From assembly GCF_964340395.1 (NCBI RefSeq), contig NC_135557.1, forward strand, positions 22,438,725 through 22,471,224: DNA of 32,500 bases, read 5' to 3'. Position 1 is the first letter of the stretch. Each line of letters opens with the position of its first letter. A program made the position numbers and the translations under genes. The notes beneath the pieces were generated by a model that did no database searches, was not told the DNA's origin, and was given only the letters and a program-made list of their open reading frames with translations. This document shows positions 1 through 9,656 of this stretch, piece by piece. The DNA is from Glandiceps talaboti. Taxonomy: Eukaryota; Hemichordata; Enteropneusta; Spengelidae.

Positions 1-180
1 TGCATATAATCATAAGACTTGCACGGGTCACTAGGTGAGGCTGACGTCCAGAACAGGTAGGTCGAATTCAACCAAATTATTCTTAATTGTGAGTACATCA
101 ACCTCTTATTTTAAACCTAAACTAATTTACAAGAGAAGATAAGGTACAGAATGTAGCAATGAATGTGAAAATGATACCTA
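1..180. other. intergenic, nothing recognised
   Basis: AT-rich sequence with no convincing reading frame, repeat or RNA gene. It lies outside the inverted-repeat element that begins near 181. Confidence 0.5.
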
Positions 181-1410
181 AGGTCAAAAAAAATACTTCC
201 TTTGTTCCGTTTACCCGGCCCCACCTAGTTTTTCACAGCCGATCCTGAATTTTCTGTTTCGTATCCGAGAAAACAACAACAAAATCAAAACTGACATCAC
301 CTTATAAAAAGACAGTATAAAACTTTTTCAAAACGCAGCAAAAAATACTTTGAGAACAAAACATTTTGAGAACAAAATATTTGCGGTGTCTCGAGGAGCT
401 TAGTCCTTACGATGCACACCCTTTGTGAGCATATGCTAATGCACTATGGAAAGCCGTATAAGCCAAAAGTAACATGACTCTTTTTCGGACCGTAGTTTTT
501 GTACATATCGATGTCACAGATTAGTATGTAATTTGCATTATATCGAAGGAGTCTATACTTTTATGCTCGGGAGCTATGTAATCCATTACTTAATGCTATC
601 CTACAATTCAATCATTCAGCAAAGTTTCAAAATTGCTTATAAAACGGTACTGTCGAAATAAAGTCTAAGAAGAAGTTGCGCATGCTAGGATATGTGATGG
701 CAAGGCATTCCATAGACGGGGGGGTGGGGGTGGCATAGATTGAAATAGCTCGCTTACCATAGAGAGTACTCGGTCTGTTAATATGTTGGTTTAAATGAAT
801 GGCACCATTGGACTGAGAACGAAAGGTACGATCAGTGGCCCCTCTTGTGAGCAGTTAAATCAAATAAGATGGTGCAATTCAATCGGGAACTTTAAAAGTA
901 ATACTTAAAATTTTGAATTCAATTCGCTGCTGAAATGGGAGCCAATGTAAATTATGAAGAATTGGAGTTACATGGTCATATATTTTCTTTCTAGTGACAA
1001 GTTGGGCTGCTGAGTTTTGAATAACGTGTTTGATTTGTTCACTATGTTCCCATGGGACATGTGTATAAGGCGTAAACAATTGTGTGGTTCCGATTACATT
1101 CAATTTTAAAATAGGTGGGGTAGGTAGATTTTTATTTTATTTTATTATATTTTTTCCCCCAAATGGTCTATCATGTGTTGTGTATTTCTTCCTACCTATC
1201 AGATGTACAGCCATTACATATTAGAAGAATAGTTTTATATTATTTTTAAGTTGATGTCAGTTTCCGCACCCACTATTTCTTGCAAGACTTAACGATTTTC
1301 GCGATTTTATTATTATTTTTCTCGAATACGTAAAAAAAGTTTAGGGTCGGCGTGAAAAACTAGATTGGGTCGGGTAACCGGAACCAAACAACTTTTTTTT
1401 TACTTGGCCT
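181..1410. mobile_element. Decayed non-autonomous DNA transposon with long inverted ends
   Basis: The sequence at about 181-328 is the imperfect reverse complement of about 1224-1410. Shared blocks include TTACCCG, CTAGTTTTTCAC, CGAGAAAA and AACTGACATCA, in matching order, with one indel of about 40 bp in the arms. Long imperfect terminal inverted repeats around a 1.2 kb body fit a non-autonomous DNA transposon or fold-back element. The outer ends resemble AGGCCAAGT/AGGTCAAA, but I could not define a clean target duplication, so the superfamily is left open. The body encodes no transposase that I can see, and it contains a LINE fragment. The element ends about 270 bp upstream of the sulfotransferase-like start codon. 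Confidence 0.6.
879..1103 (-). mobile_element. LINE (CR1/L2-like) reverse-transcriptase C-terminal fragment
   Basis: The minus-strand translation contains IQNSAAQLVTRKKIYDHVTP, soon followed by LHWLPFQQRIEFKI. This matches the well-known signature after the reverse-transcriptase core of CR1/L2/Rex-type non-LTR retrotransposons (VQNAAARLV, DHITPIL, LHWLPV..RI.FK). The match covers roughly residues 25-72 of the 74-codon frame. Everything upstream of the signature is missing, so this is a dead fragment. It lies inside the inverted-repeat element at 181-1410. Confidence 0.75.
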
Positions 1411-1678
1411 AACCAACAACTGGAAGGTATCAAATGCGAGTAATGTACGCCGTTCCCGGGCCCGTCAGTATACACCGGTTTTTAAAGTCAATAATTATTG
1501 TAATTTCTAATACATCAATACGGTCTATATCTGATGGGTATATAATAATGAAAACATTATTTCTTTCAGGTATCATCACATTATTTCCTACACGTACCAG
1601 ACCCTGTTGCAGTATATCAACAATACATAACCAAACTGTTGTATACGGTTGTTCAAGCAAGTCGTCAACCACTCCACC

Positions 1679-2008
1679 ATGGCCTCTGAAGATCTGTCAC
1701 CGTCAACGAGAGTGATTCTGTGGTTCCACCCAAGGTCGAGGTCAACTGCTCTTGAGATGGCAATTGCATCCGACGAAAATACCAAGGTCTTCCACGAAGA
1801 GTTTTACTATGCGTACTATCTGGGGGAGGAACGGCAGTGTCATGAGAAATTGGCAGCAAGACTGCAAGCACCAATACAGGGATATAGGTACAGTGATATC
1901 AAAGCAAAACTCGAAAAATCATTTCCTGGAAAGACAGCAGTGTTTGTAAAGGATGGGGCCAGTGCACTAGTAGGCAGAGATCATTACAAGTATATTCCAA
2001 GAGGTTAG
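1679..2008 (+). CDS. 5' half of the interrupted sulfotransferase-like gene
   Basis: 109 codons from the Kozak-context ATG to a TAG stop. The stop is composed of the last two bases of the TTA target site plus the first G of the transposon. The segment starts MASEDLSPSTRVILWFHPRS and includes the 5'-phosphosulfate-binding loop, but lacks the 3'-phosphate site and the C-terminal helices. A protein ending here would not be expected to bind PAPS properly. An AG|GTTAGG string at 2002-2009 could act as a splice donor, but no matching in-frame acceptor was found near the right edge of the insertion. Confidence 0.7.
   Translation: MASEDLSPSTRVILWFHPRSRSTALEMAIASDENTKVFHEEFYYAYYLGEERQCHEKLAARLQAPIQGYRYSDIKAKLEKSFPGKTAVFVKDGASALVGRDHYKYIPRG
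2005..2007. repeat. Left TTA target-site duplication
   Basis: TTA immediately before the GGGACC terminus. It matches the TTA at 4202-4204 and belongs to codons 109-110 of the host gene. Confidence 0.7.
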
Positions 2009-2340
2009 GGACCGGACAGAATTTACGGCAGAGGGGGGGCCTGGGGAGAAATTGGGGGGGCCATGAAAAAAATGGGAGGCTTGAAGGGGGGGCCATGAAA
2101 ATTCTCATGGTTTGAAAGGGGGGGGGGGCCACGAAATATTTTGTCATTGAAAAAAATGAATATGTTAGAAAAGTTAACATTGCATGAGATAGCACTTGAT
2201 ATCGCCTTTAATATTGAATGTCTACACTTTCATTTATGTATTAAAATGGAAGTGTGTACGTTTGTATGTACATATTTAGTGAAGCATAAAAACACTACTC
2301 AAGATTAATTTGATACACCCTGAATTACTCTTATATACTC

Positions 2341-2413
2341 AAAGTTGTTCACACACACACACACACACTTACACACACACATATGTATACATACATACAT
2401 ATGTACATACATT
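2341..2413. repeat. (AC)n and (ACAT)n microsatellite inside the transposon
   Basis: Dinucleotide AC repeats followed by ACAT/ATGT repeats within the body of the 2.2 kb element. Confidence 0.8.
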
Positions 2414-2594
2414 TTAGCACTGTGGAAACAGGTTCAGTGTGTAATTACCATCAAGGATACATATATATGTGGTAATATACTAGCATAGGACCTGTAATTT
2501 ATGTGATTAAAAAGTGACCTTTTGGTGAAAAATGTCAATACAAAAACGTCTGGCCAGATTAATTTAGATAGGTGTGTTATTTCTTTCCTTGACA

Positions 2595-3144
2595 CTATTC
2601 TTGAGTTTCACTCTCAGACTCACTAGAGTCTGAAGATGTGAGGCAAGACTTGTCTTTCTTTCTATCTAAAACCAGTGAAATTAAACTATTTCCCTCCTCA
2701 GCATCATCAAATGCATCTATCTGTACTAAATATTGTAAAGCATTTAGATGTCTGTGTGGTGTTAAGTGTTTTTTCATCTGTGACTTTGCACTAACTTTGG
2801 TAGTTGCCTTCTGGCTGTATTTTCCTACAACCTTATCCACAAGTTGCTCACTAAAAACAGTTAACAACAGTCTTTTTGCTTGACTAATTGTTCTTTTCTC
2901 TTTCCATCTTCTTACTTTTCAATTTATTTTCCTTCTTTCTCCTTGTCTTCCTGTGTCGTTCGCTAACAACAACTTCATTCTGTGGGAATCTTCTTGCAAT
3001 GTCACTTATATGAGAAACATCATTTTGTTTGGCTTTCACTAAACCAAGCCAATGTTTCATGAAGTCACAAATGCCTGACACTATAGGTTTAAATATGTAT
3101 GGTTTTGGAACTGAAAGCATATTGATTACATCTAAGTATTCCAC
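2595..3144 (-). pseudogene. Broken reading frame inside the transposon, unknown product
   Basis: Two minus-strand frames, 3144-2884 and 2867-2595, read as one protein of roughly 175 residues if a one-base frameshift near 2890 is assumed. The first part is hydrophobic and aromatic (VPKPYIFKPIVSGICDFMKHW). A very basic stretch (RHRKTRRKKENKLKSKKM) follows, and after the frameshift it continues VFSEQLVDKVVGKYSQKATT and ends in an acidic serine-rich tail (TSSDSSESESETQE). The basic stretch could be a nuclear localisation signal. The frame could be an element-encoded accessory protein or a captured host fragment. I recognise no catalytic motif and assign no function. Confidence 0.35.
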
Positions 3145-3316
3145 AACATTCTGAATTTTTTTGCACTTTCATGAAGTCACAAATGTCTTACATTTACATA
3201 TGTATTGGTAATGCATTTGGTGTAGGAAAGTGAAAGCTATATTTGTCAGACCTCAGTGTGCATAAAATCCTTAGTTTGCTAGCACTTCATGACATCACAA
3301 ATGTCTGACATTAGAT
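3056..3316. repeat. Three spaced copies of a CATGAAGTCACAAATG motif
   Basis: Near-identical blocks start close to 3057, 3168 and 3286 (CATGA[AC][GA]TCACAAATG followed by a C/T-TGACA-like string). The spacing is about 111-118 bp, suggesting a degenerate tandem duplication within the transposon. Confidence 0.55.
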
Positions 3317-3713
3317 AGTTATTGTGTTATGAGTATAAATAGATATTTGAATACACTATGTAGGTGATGTGATGTCCTTAGATACTCCCCACAAATGTCC
3401 CCACTACAGTTTTTCACAAATCACGCATGTGAATGTGTGTTTACTCTGTGTCTGTGTTTCTGTGTATGTATCAGTGAATGACAGTTAAAACCACCACATC
3501 AAATGCCTTGGTATTAAGTGATGACTACTTGTATGGTGTCTAGTTGGGAAATAAACAAGATTATACCACATGTGTATGATTACATGTATGGTCAAAATGT
3601 TTTATTTTGTTTTGTTTTCTAAAAAACTTCCTCTACAACTACTAAGTTGTTTGGGCTGAAATAGTAACATAATAGTAGTACCAAAATAAATATTACAGTT
3701 GTGCTACAGTAAC

Positions 3714-3974
3714 AGACTGTCGACAGTCGCTCGCGCCTTTTTTTCCTACGTTTTATCTAAACTCCGGTCCGGCGCAACACTAGTATAATCGCAAACTGAT
3801 TTCGAGGGCCGAATTGCGAAGGCCCAAGCGAGTCGCTCGGGCCTTCGGCCCTCGATCACTGTGACTCGGGCCTTCGGCCCTCGATATCAGTTTGCGATTA
3901 GACTAGTGTTGCGCCGGATCGGAGTTTAGATAAAACGTAGGGGGAAAAAAGGCGCGAGCGACTGTCGACAGTCT
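3714..3974. mobile_element. Nested 261 bp fold-back element, Mutator-like MITE candidate
   Basis: Almost a full palindrome. Both arms, about 100 bp each, share AGACTGTCGACAGTCGCTCG, then GTTTTATCTAAACTCCG, GCGCAACACTAGT and ATCGCAAACTGAT-like blocks in inverted order. The GC-rich centre repeats CTCGGGCCTTCGGCCCTCGA. CTACAGTAAC flanks the element on the left at 3704-3713 and on the right at 3976-3985, one base beyond the palindrome. A 10-11 bp duplication with long TIRs fits Mutator-like MITEs. The family assignment is inferred. It lies inside the 2.2 kb transposon, so it landed there after that element was formed. Confidence 0.7.
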
Positions 3975-4201
3975 ACTACAGTAACAAAAAAATTTGTACT
4001 CTTTTTAGTTATTGTAGGGGACAGGATATTGTGCACTTTTTTCTTCTTTTTTTTTGGGGGGGGCATGAAATTTTTATACTTTTGAAAGGGGGGGGCTGTG
4101 AAATTTTGGTCACAGTGGATGGGGGGGCCAGGAAAAAAACCAAGTCAGAGATAATTTCTCCCCAGCCCCCCCCCCCCCTGCCGTAAATTCTGTCCGGTCC
4201 C

Positions 4202-4204
4202 TTA
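4202..4204. repeat. Right TTA target-site duplication
   Basis: TTA immediately after the GGTCCC terminus, the partner of 2005-2007. Keeping only one copy restores the host frame exactly. Confidence 0.7.
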
Positions 4205-4694
4205 TCTGAATACGTTTCTTGTCCGAAATCCACGTGCTGCTATCTTGTCAAGTTATAGAGCAATAAAGGCATTCGAATCTCACGCCGATGACGAAGGTTT
4301 GATCGAGTTTACCAAGGCCGAAGGGAGCCTGTTACCCATTTATCAACTTTACAAGTATGTGACGGAAGAATGCCAACAACAACCTATTGTAATAGATTCA
4401 GAAGATCTGGCCAATTCACCCAGGGAAACACTACAGAGATACTGCCTGGCAACTGGGATCACTTTCAAGGAATCATTCCTCAACTGGAAACCAGGGAATA
4501 CTGGACATTTGCTTGAAAGTATGAAGGATAACCCTGAATATATGAAAGCATATCATGACACCGCTGTGCGTAGTTCAACTTTCCACCGTTCATCAGATGA
4601 AAATATCGACCTATCAGAATTACCAGAGGAGCTGCAAAAATGGAGTGAAACATTTATGCCGCTATACGAGGAAATTATTCGTCACAAATTATAA
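4203..4694 (+). CDS. 3' half of the interrupted sulfotransferase-like gene
   Basis: This part of the reading frame, from codon 110 on, runs uninterrupted to the TAA at 4692-4694. It begins YLNTFLVRNPRAAILSSYRA, the 3'-phosphate-binding element of sulfotransferases. It continues with a C-terminal region typical of the fold, including SEDLANSPRETLQRYC and FLNWKPGNTGH, and ends at LYEEIIRHKL. There is no good ATG at its 5' end, so it is not a separate gene. It is the continuation of the frame at 1679-2005. Confidence 0.7.
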   Translation, partial: YLNTFLVRNPRAAILSSYRAIKAFESHADDEGLIEFTKAEGSLLPIYQLYKYVTEECQQQPIVIDSEDLANSPRETLQRYCLATGITFKESFLNWKPGNTGHLLESMKDNPEYMKAYHDTAVRSSTFHRSSDENIDLSELPEELQKWSETFMPLYEEIIRHKL

Positions 4695-6306
4695 ACATTT
4701 TTTTGTAAATTGGCATAATTAGTTGAAATATGGTTATATAATACCCAGTGAAAAATACAAAATATTTAGTCTTACTCTTTTTAATTAAGGACACCATACA
4801 GTATGTATTACTATAATACTTACTCGTTATCGTATTCAATATAAGAGGAATATTGATTAAAACACAGCTGCTTGTTATGTACCACTTTACAGCTTAGTGG
4901 TTAACAACTTAGTCTAAACATAAATCAATTTTGCATTTGAGAGTAGTCAAGATAGTATCCGTTATTCAAATCTCGAGATCTTTCTTCACCCGGTCTATCT
5001 TAATGAAAAAATTATAAACGAAAAATTGCTTATATATGCCAATGAATAAATCACCTCCCCAACTGTTAGAAATGATTTCAGAATGAGCATGACAAACGTA
5101 CCAAATATGTACATTTATGTAACTGCCTCCAATAAACGCTAATTTACAATCGAGCTGAATTCTGTGATTGATTAACAATGACAATGTCTTAATGACTGTG
5201 TGGGTGGCTTGTTTTGGATTTTTGCAATTTCATCTCAGGACCTCATTGAGCTATCTAGACGCGAGAAGACACGCGAAAACACGGATAGCCTTTACATTAG
5301 GTTGAGCTATATCCAATGTACATGTATTTTATGCACACTTTACAACAAACAGGTGTAAAACTAAAAATAAACTATTGTTACGAGTCACAGATCTAAATTA
5401 TATCCATTCAGGATATTTTGATAATTCTCATCATGTACTCTAAATTGAAGTCAAAAAGCATTTAAACTTTGTACATACAGTGACATTCCGTTGCGTAACA
5501 ACATAGGTCTTTGACATCTCTACATGGGGTGTTTCGGAATTGTTTGTACCAGGTACGATTGAACTGTCAACAAGTTTTAATATGACATGACTATTTTATG
5601 GTCTTTGAGATATGAACTTGTATTACTAATCTAGAGAAGGTGATTGGATATTAGATCTCAGATGATGTCTTTCATAAGATTTAAGAATACGTCATACTTT
5701 AAGAATAGAGATTTTGTGTAAACTTTGAAATGTATTTAAGTTGGGTTTTTAGCCCATCTCGGGAGGAGCGGAGACGGAGATTGGTCATGTAATAAAATCA
5801 ACCAAGTGGTTAGCTTGGCGTTCGTTGAAACCAGATACGTATGTTTCGTTGTGAGTTCTACTCAACACAATCCAAGTCGGTACGGTACCTCGTGGAAGAG
5901 ATGGTTTGAGAAGAAACTAGTTGGTCGGCTAATTCAACGTTATAGTCTTAAATGGAACAGACTGACGATTGGAACAGCAGTGCGAGTGAGTACTTCCCCG
6001 TTTGAACATTAAATATCGATAAACTGCACAGTAAGCCGAGCCGTTTCACTATTAGTATGCATACTTGTTGACGGACACGTTCATGGTAATTGTAATTAAG
6101 TTGGCAGACATATTGTTGTAATACTATTCGGTTAATTAACCATAATTCAGAGCTAAGTTTCCTGTTAACAAAACAATAGTATATGAGCACGAAATGAGCA
6201 GTAGTAAAATTGGTTTTAATCACAATTGCACCATAATTATACCGCCTTCATTGTACCCTAGTAGCCGTGTTAGAAGCTCTAAGAGAAAGGGTGCCACTTG
6301 CTTATA
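4695..6306. other. intergenic, no gene recognised
   Basis: AT-rich sequence after the sulfotransferase-like stop. An ATTAAA near 4856 could be a weak poly(A) signal for that gene. A 68-codon plus-strand frame at 5806-6012 shows no recognisable motif or repeat and is not called as a gene. Confidence 0.4.
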
Positions 6307-8013
6307 ACACAATGTAAAATGTAGTGACATAGTCAGTTTCTGTATGATTTGTACACAATGTAAATTGTAGTGACATAGTCAGTTTCTGTATGATTTGTAG
6401 ACAATGTAAATTGTAGTGACATAGTCAGTTTCTGTATGATTTGTACACAATGTAAATTGTAGTGACACAGTCAGTTTCTGTATGATTTGTACACAATGTA
6501 AATTGTAGTGATATAGTCAGTTTCTGTATGATTTGTACACAATGTAAATTGTAGTGACACAGTCAGTTTCTGTATGATTTGTACACAATGTAAATTGTAG
6601 TGACATAGTCAGTTTCTGTATGATTTGTACACAATGTAAATTGTAGTGATATAGTCAGTTTCTGTATGATTTGTACACAATGTAAATTGTAGTGACATAG
6701 TCAGTTTCTATATGATTTGTACACAATGTAAATTGTAGTGACATAGTCAGTTTCTGTATGATTTGTACACAATATAAATTGTAGTGACATAGTCAGTTTC
6801 TGTATGATTTGTACACAATGTAAATTGTAGTGACATAGTCAGTTTCTGCATGATTTGTACACAATGTAAATTATAGTGACATAGTCAGTTTCTGTATGAT
6901 TTGTACACAATGTAAATTGTAGTGACATAGTCAGTTTCTGTATTATTTGTACACAATGTAAAATGTAGTGACATAGTCAGTTTCTGTATGATTTGTACAC
7001 AATGTAAATTGTAGTGACATAGTCAGTTTCTGTATGATTTGTAGACAATGTAAATTGTAGTGACATAGTCAGTTTCTGTATGATTTGTACACAATGTAAA
7101 TTGTAGTGACACAGTCAGTTTCTGTATGATTTGTACACAATGTAAATTGTAGTGATATAGTCAGTTTCTGTATGATTTGTACACAATGTAAATTGTAGTG
7201 ACACAGTCAGTTTCTGTATGATTTGTAGACAATGTAAATTGTATTGACATAGTCAGTTTCTGTATGATTTGTACACAATGTAAATTGTAGTGATATAGTC
7301 AGTTTCTGTATGATTTGTACACAATGTAAATTGTAGTGACATAGTCAGTTTCTGTATTATTTGTACACAATGTAAATTGTAGTGACATAGTCAGTTTCTG
7401 TATGATTTGTACACAATGTAAATTGTAGTGACACAGTCAGTTTCTGTATGATTTGTAGACAATGTAAATTGTAGTGACATAGTCAGTTTCTGTATGATTT
7501 GTACACAATGTAAATTGTAGTGACATAGTCAGTTTCTGTATGATTTGTAGACAATGTAAATTGTAGTGACATAGTCAGTTTCTGTATGATTTGTAGACAA
7601 TGTAAATTGTAGTGACATAGTCAGTTTCTGTATGATTTGTAGACAATGTAAATTGTAGTGACATAGTCAGTTTCTGTATGATTTGTAGACAATGTAAATT
7701 GTAGTGACATAGTCAGTTTCTGTATGATTTGTACACAATGTAAATTGTAGTGACATAGTCAGTTTCTGTATGATTTGTAGACAATGTAAATTGTAGTGAC
7801 ATAGTCAGTTTCTGTATGATTTGTACACAATGTAAATTGTAGTGACATAGTCAGTTTCTGTATGATTTGTAGACAATGTAAATTGTAGTGACATAGTCAG
7901 TTTCTGTATGATTTGTAGACAATGTAAATTGTAGTGACATAGTCAGTTTCTGTATGATTTGTAGACAATGTAAATTGTAGTGACATAGTCAGTTTCTGCA
8001 TGACTTGTAGACA
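6307..8013. repeat. 46 bp minisatellite, 37 units, with higher-order structure
   Basis: The unit spans AATGTAAATTGTAGTGACAT, then AGTCAGTTTCTGTATGATTTG and TA[C/G]AC. It recurs every 46 bp from 6311 for 37 units, with very few indels. Variants mark individual units: GACATAG, GACACAG or GATATAG, and GTACAC or GTAGAC. Units 1-8 and 15-22 show nearly the same variant order, exactly 644 bp (14 units) apart. The last dozen units are enriched in GTAGAC. The unit length is not a multiple of three, and no long frame is present. Confidence 0.95.
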
Positions 8014-8181
8014 TGTAAATTATTAGATGTCTAGCGATATCAACATACTTTTAATATTAATTACCAAGAGTATAGATCAAAGCAAATTTGCATAACAAAG
8101 TAACAACATTTAAGAATAGAGCTACTGTCTACTTTGAAAAGATATGATAAAGATCATGATTTCAAATATTTTGTTTAATAG
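8014..8181. other. spacer between minisatellite and microsatellite
   Basis: Unique AT-rich sequence with nothing recognised. Confidence 0.4.
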
Positions 8182-8220
<39 letters not shown>

Positions 8221-8291
8221 GCTGGCTGGCTGGCTGGCTGTCCGGCTGACTATGTCTGGTTGGTTGGTTGGTTGGTTGGTTGGTTGGTTGT

Positions 8292-8322
<31 letters not shown>

Positions 8323-8456
8323 TTTGGTTGGCTGGCCGTCTTTATGTCAATCTGTGTGTCTGGGTGTCTGATTGACAGGCTGACTGACTGACTGTCTATG
8401 TGTCTGTGTGTGTGTCTACATACATACATACATACATACATACATACATACATACA

Positions 8457-8486
<30 letters not shown>
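8182..8486. repeat. Compound tetranucleotide microsatellite: CTGT, GGCT, TTGG, GGCT, CATA
   Basis: Successive blocks of TGTC, GGCT, GGTT, GGCT again, a mixed part, then a long CATA run from about 8418. Apparent proteins here ([24 protein letters not shown]) are only translations of the repeat. Confidence 0.95.
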
Positions 8487-8487
<1 letters not shown>

Positions 8488-9656
8488 GTGCTTATTTTGA
8501 AAAAAAAAAGGAATATGTTTAAAAAAGACGTTTGGGGACTAAAATCTTTAAAAGAATCTATTTATTTATTTATTCAGCAAAAATTGTACAACTCCATGAG
8601 CTGAATGGACGTCCATTTTACTGCTAAATATACGTAATGCTGAAGTACTTAAAAAACACAGTGTTAAATATAATATAAGTTATGTACACTTTTTATCTAT
8701 AATTATTCCAAATCGTTCATGTACATAATACTGAAGCAAACGTAATACTGAATTCTGAATTATCAAACAATGCATTTTTGTGCATTTCTAGAAACCATCT
8801 GAGTTTAAGAAAATTAGCACCAGGATGATTGCTATTTTATAACCTTTAACGCCTAGAGTTGCTATTTACGAACTGTTATGTGCCTTTTAACCCTTCGAGT
8901 AACTGACTGTTTTCATTGAAGTGGCGACGTCAATGGTTTGGAAATTTCGGGATTAATGTTCTGTTTGTACCAAAATAATGGAATCGTTTGATGAACAAAG
9001 TGTGTTTTCTTGAGCCAAGTGCAACTTAAATTTGAAACATGACAGAAGGTCAACCAAAAAACAAATGAACTGTTCGTGTCAGGTACGTTATCGGTTATAC
9101 ATAAAGATCCGTCGTTGCGGGCGCTCTGCAAAGAATGGTACAACGCTAAAACGACGAATCTTCCTTGACTTTCTGATAAAACGTAAACACATAATCTATA
9201 ATTGATTTGGTCAAATGTTGTCAAATATTAAATAAATAATATAATTAACTCATTGCAAAGTTTTCATATAAAGCAGGTTCGTAAAGTGAGAGATTTGGGT
9301 TTCTTAAAAAACCAATCAACGAGTTGAAACAGTCAGTTTTGAAAGAAACCGTTGACAATACACAATACATGAAAACACGTTGCATTACTTAAGAGAACAT
9401 TGTACACTGTAATCTGTTGAAATTCCAAAGGAGTCTAAAAAATGTCTCACAATTTCATAGCATGTTATTCATTTTTACAGTAGTAAAATATACACTACTT
9501 GTTGACAAGTAAATAATTGATTACAACTCTGATCATAAATTCATAAATATGACATTGTGACATACTTTTTGAGTACTAATAAACTAAAACAGACATCACT
9601 CCTGGTTTCCAAGCCTCGGTGTATGTGTATGTAAAGGAATTTGCTTTTAAATAAAT
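8487..9656. other. intergenic, no gene recognised
   Basis: AT-rich sequence. A 103-codon minus-strand frame at 8913-9224 has ordinary composition, but there is no family motif, splice evidence or repeat that would support it. Confidence 0.4.

Larger units (their letters stand above)
2008..4201. mobile_element. 2.2 kb DNA transposon with 46-49 bp TIRs, PIF/Harbinger-like by TTA target site
   Basis: The ends are inverted copies. The left end, 2008-2053, begins GGGACCGGACAGAATTTACG. The right end, 4153-4201, is its reverse complement apart from the length of a G-run. Direct TTA copies flank the element at 2005-2007 and 4202-4204. A 3 bp TTA/TAA duplication is typical of PIF/Harbinger elements, but no DDE transposase is visible, so the family is an inference. 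Inside the TIRs, both ends carry G-rich blocks with CATGAAA and TTTGAAAGGGG in the same direct orientation, unlike the TIRs. The body holds a broken minus-strand reading frame (2595-3144), three copies of a CATGAAGTCACAAATG-like motif, and a nested fold-back element (3714-3974). Confidence 0.75.
1679..4694 (+). pseudogene. Sulfotransferase-like P-loop protein gene interrupted by a DNA transposon
   Basis: The gene encodes a small PAPS-dependent sulfotransferase-like protein, which would move a sulfuryl group from PAPS to an unknown acceptor. The start at 1679 is chosen for its strong CCACCATGG context; an in-frame alternative lies at 1649. The 5' half carries the phosphosulfate-loop-like motif FHPRSRSTALE (residues 16-26). 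The 3' half carries the 3'-phosphate motif LVRNPRAAILSSYRA (115-129), with Arg117 and Ser125 at the canonical spacing. A 2,194 bp transposon (2008-4201) sits at codon 110 between the two motifs, flanked by TTA. Removing it with one TTA copy gives 272 codons with no stop or frameshift. As it stands, translation ends at a TAG formed by the junction. There is no AG at the right transposon edge that would allow in-frame splicing, so I call it a disrupted allele or young pseudogene. It also resembles the sulfotransferase-like domain of 'branched-chain aminotransferase-like' P-loop proteins, so the substrate is unknown. Confidence 0.75.

Noticed and set aside
1430-1949. Other frames around the start of the sulfotransferase-like gene (80, 93, 65 and 69 codons)
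   Set aside because: They overlap the better supported frame and have no recognisable motif.
2004-4216. The insert in the sulfotransferase-like gene as a normal or transposon-derived intron
   Set aside because: AG|GTTAGG could be a donor, but the right boundary reads CCC|TTA with no AG. The nearest upstream AG at 4164-4165 gives the wrong frame, and downstream AGs would delete the 3'-phosphate motif.
4009-4233. 74-codon minus-strand Pro/Gly-rich frame
   Set aside because: It reads through the G-rich subterminal blocks and TIR of the transposon and is not a gene.
6307-8013. CRISPR-like or coding interpretation of the 46 bp array
   Set aside because: Units are contiguous with no variable spacers, and the setting is eukaryotic. 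It is a minisatellite.
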